Positions 50,401 through 61,055 of a DNA stretch of 64,000 bases are shown here, piece after piece. The first letter of the stretch is position 1; each line of letters starts with the position of its first letter. Both the position numbers and the translations under genes were made by a program. The stretch comes from Spirodela intermedia (lineage: Eukaryota; Streptophyta; Magnoliopsida; Alismatales; Araceae). The notes under the pieces were generated by a model. That model did not search any database. It was not told the DNA's origin and saw only the letters and a program-made list of their open reading frames with translations. The stretch covers positions 1,970,669 to 2,034,668 of the forward strand of contig LR746276.1 in the NCBI GenBank assembly GCA_902729315.2. Direction: 5' to 3'.

Positions 50401-53400
50401 ATGGGAAAATAACAAGACTTATTTCCTTGGTCAATCCTCACCAATAACTTCATTGACTTTTTCATCTTGTTGAAGTTCCTGTAGCACTTTTCTCAAAATG
50501 TATTCCTTTGTATCCCTTTCTATCCTCAAAATAACATGAGTGTAGTCCCCATAATGAAATCATTATCTCTTCAAATCCTTCTTGTAAACTTCTCAGATGT
50601 TGTGATTAATGATGATTATAGCTGTTTCCATATTATGCTGATAACCTGAATGAGAACTGATTTGGGTTGACAGAAGGATCTGTAAGAATACCCTCATTTG
50701 GGTAAATACTTACTAATGATCCCTTTGATCTCATGTGTTATTGGTTTGGCTCCACTCCCAAAGGGCTGCTAATTTTCTATTTCCTCAGATTTACTGAAAA
50801 AATCAAATGAAAAGATACAGGTAGTAAGTACATCGGGTTATCCTTTTGCCGGTCCAGCTGCATCCTTTGATGATGCACCATCGTCTTCTGCTCGATTTCT
50901 TGAAACATGATCCTTGTGTCCAAAAACCTCTCTCCCCCATGAAAATATGGTACAAGTATCTTGATCCTCAGATGTGGAAAGAAATATTTTCTGAGCATCG
51001 TCACTCGAATAGAAACCGTGCCCTATTTAAGGCCCAAACATGGTTTTCTGCAAGGGGAGACAACTTGACACCCTTCGCCCCTTTTTTTGATACCCTCAAT
51101 GCCCCTTATTCTGTTAAATTTTCCGCAATGTTGCAGGGAATATTTCCTTTTGGGATACCACACAAGTATATAAATGGAAGAAATCACTACATGGACATTC
51201 ATGGTACCATGGCCAATATTTAGCTAGCATGACAGTACTGAATATCACGCAGTAAAAGATCAAGTACATGATATTGTACTCATCCAGGTGGGAATTTTAT
51301 GATTTGGAAGAGGAAGAAGTAAAATATTGTTTCTGGATCATATATAAAATTTTTGAGCACGATACTATGCATTGCCTAATAGAAATAATCTGGTTTAAGG
51401 TTCTCTCAAGATATTTGATTCGAGGTTCATCCTCCTTTTGAAGTAATACTATGATAATAAGGATCTGTAATGCAAATAGTTCAGTTCAACTTGGCGAGAC
51501 AAAGCACATGGAGATAGATTGGGACTTGGTCTGTGGAAGCTGCAGATATTTTTACCCGAGGACTATCTTCAGACCAATTAAATTTATCATTTACGAGGTA
51601 AAACATCCATAACATCTATTCTCAACCCCTGCAGATATGCATGCTTGATGCGTTATTCGGTTCCTAGACATCAAAGATGCATACCATTTATTGCTTCTCC
51701 AGAACATCTCGTCCAAGGATTAGGACTCAGTAGTTCTCTTCTGGCCTCTACTCTTCTCTTCTTCATTCATGGTGCGCAGAGGGGGTGAAGGTTGTGACTC
51801 CTTGAGTGTGTTGGGAAACAGGGGTTGAAGGTTTATAAGCTTCGTGCGTGCCACCTTAATTTTTATTAATGTTTTACCAAGCTTCGTGCATGGCCTCATT
51901 TCCTTTGTACCACTTTAGTTTTGTTTTTTCAATTTCTTTTGTTTATAAGCACGCCCTTATTTTGGTGTACTCTAACCTATGTCAGACTCTGTGTGGGATA
52001 CATGAATGCTGCATGGAATCTTCTCCAGTCTCTTGGCTGCTCAATATTAAATGTGAGTTAACTTTACTTAGTGAAAGAGAGAAGGTATTCTGTCATGATG
52101 TGCTCATGTCCGTATTCATCAGCCCTTATTTTTCATTTGGTCACTGAGAAATGCCATTGGAGTCCAGGGTTTTATTAATCTGGCTAAAAGATTCATTTGG
52201 TCTCTCTCTCTTTCTTTCTCTCTCCCTCTCTTTCTCCCTGTCTTTTTTCCTCTCTTTCTCTCTCCCTCTCTCTTTCTCCCTGTCTTTTTTCCTCTCTTTC
52301 TCTCTCCCTCTCTCTTTCTCCCTGTCTTTTTTCCTCTCTCTCTCTGTCTCTCTCTCTCTCTCCTAGATAATGCTTAGTTTTTATTGTAATCATGACCTGA
52401 AGGGTAAACGAATTCAATAAAAAATTACCTTAAGTCATGTCTTGCATTATCATTATACCCCCACATCGTTATCACCATTTTCTTGTCGCTGAATTGGCCG
52501 ATTCTTTAACTGCCTTGGTCCGATTTTTGGTTCATTTGGGAACTTCGGAAAAAAATAGCCCTTGTCATCTCACAATTCCCCATAAGTTCATGTGTGTGTA
52601 TATATATATATATATATAAAACTTATCACCTTAAATTCTAGCCATGTTTCACATGTGTCAATTTCAACCTGAAAGACGGCCTTGGATGCCCTGGTTTCCT
52701 AGAAATGGTTTGAGATCATGTTTATTATGTTACAGTGAGCACTTGCTTCTGGGGGACCAACTGCTGATGGGAGTGTGTGCAGCTGCAGAGTCTCTGCTTG
52801 TAGAACACAGACTTCCCATACATTTCACTCCCGATTTTTTTCCGTTGATTAGTTCCTTGATCGTATATATTTGACAGCTAATGTTATATATATGTTCTTT
52901 TTCTATCAGTGATCACCCATGATATAGTCCTTAATCACGAACTATCCACTATCACTTTCGCAAGGGTATCACAATCTCTCAGTGTATTGGATTTTATCTG
53001 ATGATTTTCTGCACCACTCTTCATCTCAGGACGACCATCGCAGGCTCTACTTGTATGGAGCATTGTTTCTTCCATTGAGAACCTTAATCTTTAAGGATAA
53101 AAAATCCAAGGAGGTAATTTTTTTTTCCCCCTTGTATTAGGATTTTTCATAGTTTTTTTAATTTTTTTTTACTAATTTTAGCTTACGAATTAAATTTAGA
53201 TCCCTGTGGTGAGCCACATATTTCGCGGCTCTCTGAAGCTGAAAGCCAGCGACGCTGAAACGGTTAGTTTCTCATTGCTTATCTGCTCGGACGAAGTCCA
53301 CCTGCCTGGTTTCACCGATCTTGAGCCTATTAGCCCTTCTGTGGCCTTCTTTTCTGTAGGTGGTTAGCGTGCACAATGTATTGGAGAAGTTCATATCATT

Positions 53401-55458
53401 GATTGGTTTCTTGGAGTCCAATGAGGCATCCGATCTGGCCGAGGCAGAACTGGGAGATGATTATCTTGATCTTCCGGTGGTTTCAAAAAAGCGGATATTG
53501 GCAGGTTGGCAAATCTCTTCTTGTGCTGGATCTTTTTTGCTCTTCTCGTACATAGTTTTTTTTTCCCCTCTTTACGTTTTTTTTTACTATACTTCTGAAT
53601 TAGTTTGGTTTCTGTGTGATGATATTTGGGGACTTGGATCTAGTGAGCAGCTAGTTTTTACCGCTAAAAACGGTCCCGTTGACTTCATGTGAGCCTGTAA
53701 GGTGGCTCTCTTGACTTATTATGAACATTTTGACTTCATGGTCAGCGACCCACTTGAATTAGTGAAGACTTTTTTGTCCAGTGATCTGATCTAATACCAT
53801 GGCCCATCGGCTTAGTGTGGACTTGGTAATTGAGGCATGCATGATCTCTTTCTTCATTAATTAACGCCAAAGCATCAATCTATATAAACAGGTCTTCAAA
53901 CATGATAATGGTCCAAGGATAGACAACTCAGATTGAGATAATGAGTCTAATGAATTTGATAAATATCATGTAATGACCATCTTGATAAATAACAAGGTAT
54001 AATGAGTTTTTGGAATGTAGGCTAAAAGTAATGCCTTTCCATGAGGTACATCTCATTTTTTGGTAATATCATTTATCTGTGAATTATATAATCGTGGATT
54101 TTTATATTCTGAATTATTTTGTCCATTACATTATTATCAGAAAAGGTTTTATTTTTTTTATTAGTTAAAATGGTTTGAGCATCACTGTGATTCTTTGTAG
54201 GGCTCTTTCTTAGACAAATCAAGGATTTCTGGCGGGTGGCTCTGTTAATATCCACTCTGATATACCCACGAGTTCATCACAACGAAGATTTCCTGGCTAA
54301 AAACTTTGAGGTTGAGGATGCCAGCAAGATGTACAGGAGCGTTCATGACACAATTGTCACTGAACTAGGCAAGTATTCTCCGAGCCCAGATTATCTGTTT
54401 ATGTTCTTTTCTTATCTGCATATTTGATCTGTAATGCTGTACGCGAAAAAACTGAAGACGATGATGAAAAGAAAATCCCCGCTGGTCTTGATATTGCATA
54501 TTCTTATATAAGAATTTCTATTTCCGCTAACTAATGTAGAAAATCGGAGTTTGGAATCATGACAAGTAATGTCCATTCAAACTATCTTCATAATCACTTG
54601 GTTATTATCAATTATAGCTGTTATCTTTGAATTCTACTCATGGTTAGGTACCTTCAGAAAACCCACCATGAAGCCCGTGACGAAAGCAGGGGATGGTAGC
54701 GTTCGATTCTGTTAGGGTTCTAAGAATATTTTTGGGATCATTTATTCTGTATATAATGAATAAGGAGATCAAATCTTACCTGAGATTCGCCATGGTAATC
54801 GAGGAAAATCACCACCGCATGAACGTGGCTCCTCTCCATCTGTCGGCCTCTTCCAAGATCTGTGAGGGTGGTTGCTGGGATCCATTCTGTATCAGTTACC
54901 TCTCTTACACCTACTTTCCGTTTGGAGCAAGTCTACAGTCCGGTTCATGATATTTTACTCGGCACTAGGAGTTGTTGAACCATTTGAGCCATTCCATCGC
55001 CATTACCAGAGATCGACCATCTCCTCCTGTTCTTCCTTCGTCCAGTACTCATTGTCTGAAGACCTAACGCTAGCCGTCGTCGTCCTTACCACGTTCGAGA
55101 GAGATGACCGCAATTTATCACTTCTTCTCGTCCAATCATTCTAACTGTTTACTCATTGTTTACGATCCAGATCTGGACAAGGTGTGGGAGATGAAGCCGC
55201 TGGTGAAGGGCGACGAGGTCATGGACCTGCTGAGACTCAAGACTGGCGGGCCTCAAGTCAGGGAATGGGTGAGCCCTCCCCGATCCTCCTCTTCTTCCTC
55301 CAATCGATCGCCACCACTGCAACAACGATCACTCAAATCTCCGTTCCCCGCAGCAAAACCGGCTGCTGAAGTGGCAGCTCGCGCATCCGGCGGCGGAGAA
55401 GGCGGCGGCGCTGGCCTGGCTCGAGCACCTGCGATCGAAGCGAGCCAAGCTCTCCTGA
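44415..55458 (+). CDS. CCA: CCA-adding tRNA nucleotidyltransferase
   Basis: Class II enzyme that adds CCA to tRNA 3' ends using CTP and ATP; plants serve cytosol, plastid and mitochondrion from one gene. Exons: 44415-44738, 45100-45230, 45609-45726, 47819-47871, 48257-48306, 48396-48494, 49243-49352, 49489-49616, 51986-52052, 53030-53113, 53200-53262, 53360-53504, 54201-54368, 55171-55268, 55354-55458 (stop TGA), 580 residues. Motif A: GGWVRDKLLGRECFDIDIA with the DxD metal ligands. Motif B: RRDLTINSLFYN. Motif C: DDPLRVLRAIRFGARFGF. Motif D: SRERIGHE. Residues 1-60 are Arg/Ser-rich like a transit peptide; Met61 (44595) opens the conserved core (MGAARVAV), so two start sites could give organellar and cytosolic forms. 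Intron 13 starts GC (54369) rather than GT. The 2.4-kb intron 8 holds a copia fragment. The gene looks intact. Confidence 0.92.
51390..51610 (+). mobile_element. Ty1/copia RNase H fragment inside CCA intron 8
   Basis: On the plus strand, frame-shifted pieces resemble the end of copia pol. ETKHMEID appears near 51500 (the RTKHIEID region), then ADIFTRGLSSDQL near 51545-51580 (the ADIFTKxL motif). Stops and shifts break it. LTRs were not located, so the size of the inserted element is unknown; it may extend upstream into about 50.1-51.4 kb, where another unrecognised open frame lies. Confidence 0.6.
52201..52363. repeat. Pyrimidine-rich 42-bp tandem repeat plus (CT)n
   Basis: Three copies of a C/T-only unit are anchored by CCCTGTCTTTTTTCCTC at 52236, 52278 and 52320 (period 42), embedded in CT repeats in CCA intron 9. 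The strand is almost purine-free for about 160 bp. Open frames over it are low-complexity artefacts. Confidence 0.9.
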
Positions 55459-56220
55459 TTCGCGCAACCGGCCGCAAGATCTTCAGGCATCTCGATCTTC
55501 CTCCCTTCTCCGACGATCTGAGTGAGTGATTCTGCCGATTTCTGTAGGTTCCATGTCCACATTGCTATTTGTATCCCTGGTCAAGGGAGATTGATTCACT
55601 GTTTATTTATTTTTATTTCTCTCATGAGGGGGTGGCTATAATTTCCCTGGTCAAAAAAAAAAAAAACACTTCGCTGGTTGCGTATTGGGTGAGGGTATGT
55701 GGGCTATGTTGCGGCCCACTTTGTCCCATCAGGCCCATATTCCAGACGGCACTCGACCGGTTATTTAAATAATTATTCTTCTCTTTAATCTAGAATTTTG
55801 AGAGAGTGAGAGCATATAGGCTGTTGTACTTTCCGGGGGCTGGAAACTAATTTGTGTCCTTTCTTAGGGAGATAAAAATATAGTTGAAAAGGATTGGATT
55901 TCGTCGAAAATTTTCCGGGCCCGGCCCGTAATTTCTAGGCCCAACTGTTATTTTCGAATTTACGGGTAAATTTAGAAATTATTATCTGCCGTCAAGCATC
56001 GGGTTCTGCTTCTGCGTTTACCGCCTCGGCTTTCCCCCGTTCCAAGGGATGCCGTCACTGCCTCACCCGCTCGGCCCCCAAAGTAGGTGGATATTTCGAC
56101 AAAGGCGGTAAGTTCATTCGAGGAGATGCAGAAACGGGATTGTTCTTCTTCCACACTGGTTCCCTTACGACCTCTGGGAAGCGGAGGTGAGAGACGACGG
56201 CGGCGGCGGCAGTGGCGGAG
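55459..56220 (+). promoter_or_regulatory. Spacer between CCA and the 56-kb gene, with GGCCCA elements
   Basis: Several GGCCCA/GGGCCC words (about 55713, 55731, 55918 and 55938) resemble site II promoter elements and precede the GC-rich start of the next gene. The first part is CCA 3' UTR. The long minus-strand open frame covering 55972-56829 mostly mirrors the GC-rich start of the plus-strand gene and is not counted as a gene. Confidence 0.45.
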
Positions 56221-57480
56221 ATGGACGATCCTTTCGACTTCATCGCCGCCGAGGCGGGGAAGATCTCGTCGTCTCAGGAGGAGAGGCTTCGCTCCTCCCG
56301 CTTCATCCGCCAGCCACCGTCTTCCTCCCCAGCTTCCTCCTCCAGCGATGGGGAAGAAGACGCCGCGCGTTACAGGATCTCGGCCATCCCCCTCATCATG
56401 CGATCCGCGTCCGATAGCCACCGGTCTTCTTCGTCCTCCTCCCCCGAGCGCCATGGCGGCTGTGACGGCGAGGTGGATCGGCCTGGAGACGGGCAGCTTC
56501 ACGCCGGCGGCGCCGTGGGGGTGGAGGATTTGGCGGATCAATGCAATGGCGTCGACAACCGTTCTGGGAGGAGTGAGGAGACGCATATTAGGGTTTCCAA
56601 GAGGAAGGGCACTCCAGAAGAGGAAGCGGATGTGATCGGCTCGCTGGTGGATCTTAGGAAGAGTAAGAGATTGTGCGCCTTCTCTGACGAGAGCACTCAG
56701 GAGCCCGATGTGATCTGCTTCTCTGCAGCAGCATCTCGCGCTGCAAGCATGGGGTTGAAGCTCAGCGAAAGCCGCAAAGAGCCATTGAAGCCAGCGCAGA
56801 ATGTGGAGTCTCAGATTGATCACTCTCATTTGGAAGCTGACGGGGAGATCGTCGCGAATGGTGAGTCCTCAAAGACCAGGGATGTTGACCACAGTGACTT
56901 CCCTCTCCTACACCCAGGGGAGGAGGTCCTAGACGACTCCCATGGTGGAGCCAGTGCCAACCCTGCTCCTGGTGATGCTGCTCTAAAAGTCACGTTGGAT
57001 CTGCCGGCGGTGGCTCAGAATCAGATGGACAGACAGGATTTCATCGGTGCTGCCGTTGGAAATCCCAAGCTCTCTGAGAAAGGAGCAATCGGTTTGCGTA
57101 AGCTACCGCCATCTTTCCAGGTTCCAGTGGACGAGGAGGGGAATGATAGTCAGTCCGTGCATACAGGGGGGAAGGCCAAGGGGGCAGATCCCTCTGTGTC
57201 GGCTCCAGTCAAGGGCTTGAAGCCGCTAGAGAATCAGCAAGCTCTGGGGCATGGTCAGAGTGAGCAAAGCTCATTCCTGCCAAGCAGGAATTCCCTTGAA
57301 GAGGGACCTATGGCAAAAATGCTGCCTTCTGAGTCTGAATTGATTGACTTACTGCTCAAATTCTCGAAGAAACCTGACAGACGTCTTGAAAATGTTGACT
57401 TTCTAGAGGTGCTCGCCATGAAGGGCATCCACATTCCTCCGCCCAGATGGTGGCGACCAGGGGGTTATGGCCCGCCGTAG
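56221..57480 (+). CDS. Intronless gene for a disordered plant protein of unknown function
   Basis: A single open frame of 419 residues runs from ATG 56221 to TAG 57478-57480. I do not recognise a named family. The N-terminus is compact (MDDPFDFIAAEAGKI), followed by Ser-rich disorder (about 25-45 and 65-75). Lys/Arg clusters (RVSKRKG, LRKSKRL) could be nuclear signals. The middle is low in hydrophobics, so probably unstructured. The last 50 or so residues look like the only folded or conserved part: an acidic amphipathic stretch (SELIDLLLKFSKK), LENVDFLEVLAMKGIHIP, and the end PRWWRPGGYGPP. Codon use is very GC-rich at the 5' end and relaxes towards the 3' end, as in a real monocot-type gene. 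No membrane span or catalytic motif seen. A nuclear scaffold or short-motif protein is a guess. Confidence 0.75.
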   Translation: MDDPFDFIAAEAGKISSSQEERLRSSRFIRQPPSSSPASSSSDGEEDAARYRISAIPLIMRSASDSHRSSSSSSPERHGGCDGEVDRPGDGQLHAGGAVGVEDLADQCNGVDNRSGRSEETHIRVSKRKGTPEEEADVIGSLVDLRKSKRLCAFSDESTQEPDVICFSAAASRAASMGLKLSESRKEPLKPAQNVESQIDHSHLEADGEIVANGESSKTRDVDHSDFPLLHPGEEVLDDSHGGASANPAPGDAALKVTLDLPAVAQNQMDRQDFIGAAVGNPKLSEKGAIGLRKLPPSFQVPVDEEGNDSQSVHTGGKAKGADPSVSAPVKGLKPLENQQALGHGQSEQSSFLPSRNSLEEGPMAKMLPSESELIDLLLKFSKKPDRRLENVDFLEVLAMKGIHIPPPRWWRPGGYGPP

Positions 57481-58449
57481 ATCTCTGCCATTTGTATCTT
57501 AATTATGACTCTGGATTTTTCTCTTAATTCGGGAATGGCTTCACAGGTAAACCCAGCTCTATAAATTTCTTGTGCATCTAATCCATATAATGCGTTTTTC
57601 TTTCTTGTAAATCACTAAAGTAACGGATCTACATTAATTTATATTCTCAAAATCATGCCTTTATCGACCCTCATGGATACTTGAAGGAAGTTTCCTAGTT
57701 TTTACTATTTGAATAAACCTTTGAATCATATATCCTGTGCCTCATAGTGAGTATCATTTCATATCCCATTCTTGCTACTCACTACGTTATCAATGATGCA
57801 TTGTGTACGTGCTTGTGTTCAGATTTTTTGCTCCAGAAAAGGAATGGGTGCCACTAGGAACCCTTAGATCTGACCTGCATATGAAGGAGAGTGTGTTTGG
57901 GGGGCGGGGGGGTTTCATTTGACAGCTTCTTGATTACTTTGGTAGTTGACTTGGAAATCTCATGTTCAACTGATATTTAATGTGGTGCCCAGCAGAGCCT
58001 CCTTGGTAGGATTACTGAAAATCTATGTCTCTAGAGCCAGCCATCTATCATAGCGAACTCGTCCTCTCCCAAGTTCGCTCTACGTACCCTGGAAAATATC
58101 TCTTTCCAATGACTTATCAAGTGTCAGATGCCTGGGCATATGCCATCAGATTGGGTTCAGATTTTTGGGAATCCATATCGAATTTTGAAAACCCTAGATG
58201 GTGACCATCCCTAAGCTTTAATTATATAATTTTGGTGTATCATGACGCTTGATACCCGTCATAGGTCTTCAAGTTTCTATCAGGGCATGATTTGATTTTT
58301 TTCTGAGCTGGCTGCCTCCACAGCAGCCTTAAAAGCCTTGGGTGGTGGCCCTTAGCATGATACATTACGATGGTTGCATTGATCAGATGCGTGTATTGAT
58401 CACTGAATTGTAGGTGCTATGCTGAATATTATGTGAGAATAAGTCATGC

Positions 58450-58541
58450 TTCTTAAAGAGCATGACTGAGGCCAATGCGTGTACCTGGCGAAACCTCTGA
58501 ATGATGGTCGCCCATTGGCCTCAGTCATGCTCCTTTAAGAA
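58450..58541. other. miRNA-precursor-like hairpin, 28-bp stem
   Basis: The arms 58450-58477 and 58513-58541 pair along 28 bp with a single one-base bulge (core GCATGACTGAGGCCAATG against CATTGGCCTCAGTCATGC). Inside the 35-nt loop a GGCGA/TCGCC pair (58487-58491 and 58508-58512) extends the fold. Size and near-perfect pairing fit either a young plant MIR gene or a small foldback element. The arms match no conserved plant miRNA I know. The strand is unknown, as either transcript would fold. Confidence 0.55.
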
Positions 58542-58636
58542 TAAGTTAACTCAGCGGGATTGGGCGATTAGATAGAGACCAGATCGGCCAGATCACCATG
58601 TTTAAAAGATAACGTTACATATATATATATATTATT

Positions 58637-59005
58637 GTACTCATTTTAATTGAGAATGTAGGCACAATAACTTAGCAGAGCATCATTTTATACTCGTTCA
58701 TACTCGAAATAAATAATTTGTATGAGAATTGATGGTAGAAATTATTTACTAGATCTTCTCTTCTCATCTATGCACCTTCCAATGCAGCAGATGCACATCT
58801 TGTCCCATGTATATACTATTGGACTCATTTGAATTTAGAATGAAGGCACAATAACTTACGGGAGCATCATTTTATACTCGTTCATATGAGAAATAAATAA
58901 TTTATTGATGGCTGAAATAATTTACTAGATCAAGTTTCTCTTCACATCCACGCACCATCCAATGCAGCAAATGAACATCATTTACGTCATATATCATCCC
59001 CATTC
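58637..59005. repeat. 184-bp tandem duplication
   Basis: Copy A (58637-58820) and copy B (58821-59005) share GGCACAATAACTTA (58661 and 58845), AGCATCATTTTATACTCGTT, TTTACTAGATC and CCAATGCAGCA at offsets of 180-184. They have diverged by point changes and small indels. Confidence 0.88.
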
Positions 59006-59253
59006 CTGCATCAACTTCAATCTCGTTTACTTTAGCCGGTAATCTCCAGATTGACTTCAACTATAAAGGATGTATCAGAAACCTATTCAAGATTTATGAA
59101 AAGGATTCGTTTGTGTGGAGAATTTTTGTTTCAGGTGGGTATCTGGACTTATCATATAAAAGATAAATAAATGAGAAACCCAGTCAAAAATTAGCAGCGA
59201 TATATTTCTGCCTAAATATTTTAAAACCAGTCGTGCATTTGAACTTTCCAAAA

Positions 59254-59288
<35 letters not shown>

Positions 59289-60875
59289 TGAGTATCAACT
59301 GATTTGAAGATCTGGGCATCAAAAATAAAAGACATGTTTGAGACAAATGTTTGTTATTTTTTGTATGAACACTGTCGACCCAGATCCCCACACCATGTAA
59401 CGAATCCTTAGAACCCTAATTCTTAGAGTCTTTTAGGATTTAGAAGCCATGACTCTTAAGTCCCCCATTCTGTGCACAGCATCATCTTTTCTTGATGCAT
59501 CCATCAACTACCCACGAGAAGGTTTTCCAAGAGCAGCCCAGGAGGTCAACGAGGATGCCTGTTGGAATCTATCAGCTCCACACCAATGAGCATAAGACTT
59601 TTTAATTTACATCAGGGTCCTTATTTAGACCCATTTATATGTGAATACTCTGGTCAAAATTTAAATTTTGGGAATGGCCTGGATTTAGAAAATTTCTACT
59701 TCAGGGTTCTTACTAGAACTATTTATGGAGATACCCTTCACATTTTTCTAATCCAGGCTTCAAGTAGAAGTATCCCTTCCTAAATCTTCCCCTTGGTTAC
59801 TAATATTTCTACATTTGCCTGAACAATGAGCACAAGCTGGTCCTCCCCCACACCAAAGCTCCTCTTCTTCCTCTTCTTCCTCTTCTTCTTACCCCACCCC
59901 ACCTCCATAGGGCTGGAAGATCTTATAATCAAAGGGAGCCCACACCAAAAGTAGCAAAACCGGCAAGAAACCAGTCATCCATAGCCAAAACTTTAGTATA
60001 TGATATAGCAGGATCAACCTAAATTAGCAGTCTGATGTCTAGATTATTGATTCATGGAGCTTGTTGGTTCCCTTTTCTTTTCTTAATTAATACCAAAGTT
60101 CGTCTCAGCTGGTATACAAACCTCACTGGACTCACCACCTTGCATACTAGAATTTTTCTATTTTCTGCCATGGGATAATATTTTAATTATTTGAATGTTT
60201 AAAAATATGCCATGCTACCAAGTTTCATCTCCCAACAGATTTTGGGGAAAAAATGTTAGAGAAATAGCTGACGACAAAGAAAAAAAGAAGAAGAAACAGT
60301 TGCAAGATCAGGTCAATGGAGATTGACACAGGAACACTTCAGCTAATGCATAAACCTAGCAAGCCATTCAATTAAACACGACTCTCTTAAATATCCTGCC
60401 TTTAAAATATGATAAAATATGATCTACCGGATGCCTAAAATTGGGAAACTAGGCTGTTCATATCATAAGAAAAGCTCTTTATCCAGCAAGCAATCCTCCA
60501 AAGTTTGCAAGAATTTCAAGTAGTTTTCCACCGAATGAAGACACCAAGATGATGTCTGAAGCGCGGAGTTCCTCTTGATCATCTCTCTAACACTGTTTTA
60601 TTACATGTCAAAGTCCTCTGAATGAAGTATTCTAAAATCAAGGTTAGATCGGACGGAGTGAAATCCCTGCCAGACAATATGCAGCAGGCCCTTGAGCGAC
60701 TCCGATCATTTGTGGATCCGAGGCTCACCCTTGGTGCCCCTCGTTTTCCTTGTCCGCGCTCTCAACCGGGGGCAACGTCTGGAGAGCAGAAGACAGCGGA
60801 AAGAGGGTAAGAGACTACATCACCATTTCGCCGAAAGAAGACGAGCGCTGGCGAGAGCGAGAGCGAGAGAGAGAC

Positions 60876-61055
60876 CAAGTTAGGCTTGTAGACGTTGTGG
60901 ACGATGGAGGCGCCGGCCAAGAGGGAGACGATCACGACGGCGCAAGACCAGGCCATTGACGGCGTTCCCGTCGGCTTTCTGCCCCCGCCAAACTTTGTCG
61001 AGGCGTTCATCACCCCTACGACTCCGGGCCGAAGCAGAGATCGGAGGTAGTTCAC
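60876..61055 (-). CDS. Small single-span membrane protein, first exon only
   Basis: The minus-strand exon runs from ATG 61055 to a GT donor after 60876 and codes for 60 residues. The stretch AWSCAVVIVSLLAGASIV is a clear membrane span, followed by HNVYKPNL at the exon end. A Gly/Arg-rich leader precedes it. The Met at 60956, directly before the span, is an alternative start that would give a tiny membrane protein. I do not recognise the family, and the downstream exon(s) could not be placed. The read-through frame past the donor is pure CT repeat, which argues for splicing there. This could be a small organellar membrane or complex-assembly protein, but nothing in the sequence proves it. Confidence 0.5.

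Larger units (their letters stand above)
57481..60875. other. Intergenic region with duplication, hairpin and AT tracts
   Basis: No convincing gene. It contains the hairpin at 58450-58541, a 184-bp tandem duplication, (TA)n runs at about 58619-58632 and 59257-59285, and a CTTCTTCCT-rich tract near 59850-59895. Later exons of the minus-strand gene that begins at 61055 must lie in the lower part of this stretch or be absent; I could not place them. Confidence 0.55.

Noticed and set aside
50846-51223. A 125-codon open frame in CCA intron 8
   Set aside because: No recognised domain and no splice support; it lies next to a copia remnant and is probably transposon debris or chance.
52193-52417. 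Open frames of Ser/Leu or Arg/Glu repeats
   Set aside because: They are direct translations of the CT/GA-rich satellite.
52736-52862. A possible CCA exon (TEHLLLGDQLL-like) with AG acceptor and in-frame GT donors
   Set aside because: The exon at 51986-52052 (GYMNAAWNLLQSLGC) fits the family and joins both neighbours in frame, so this stretch is not needed and does not resemble the enzyme.
55972-56829. A 285-codon minus-strand open frame opposite the start of the 56-kb gene
   Set aside because: It lies over GC-rich DNA where stop codons are rare, its protein is Arg/Gly-rich with no domain, and the plus-strand frame has a better start, stop and composition.
60622-60810. A 62-codon plus-strand frame, considered as a small gene or as the downstream exon of the small membrane protein on the other strand
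   Set aside because: Neither strand gave a convincing splice junction or a recognisable continuation after YKPNL.
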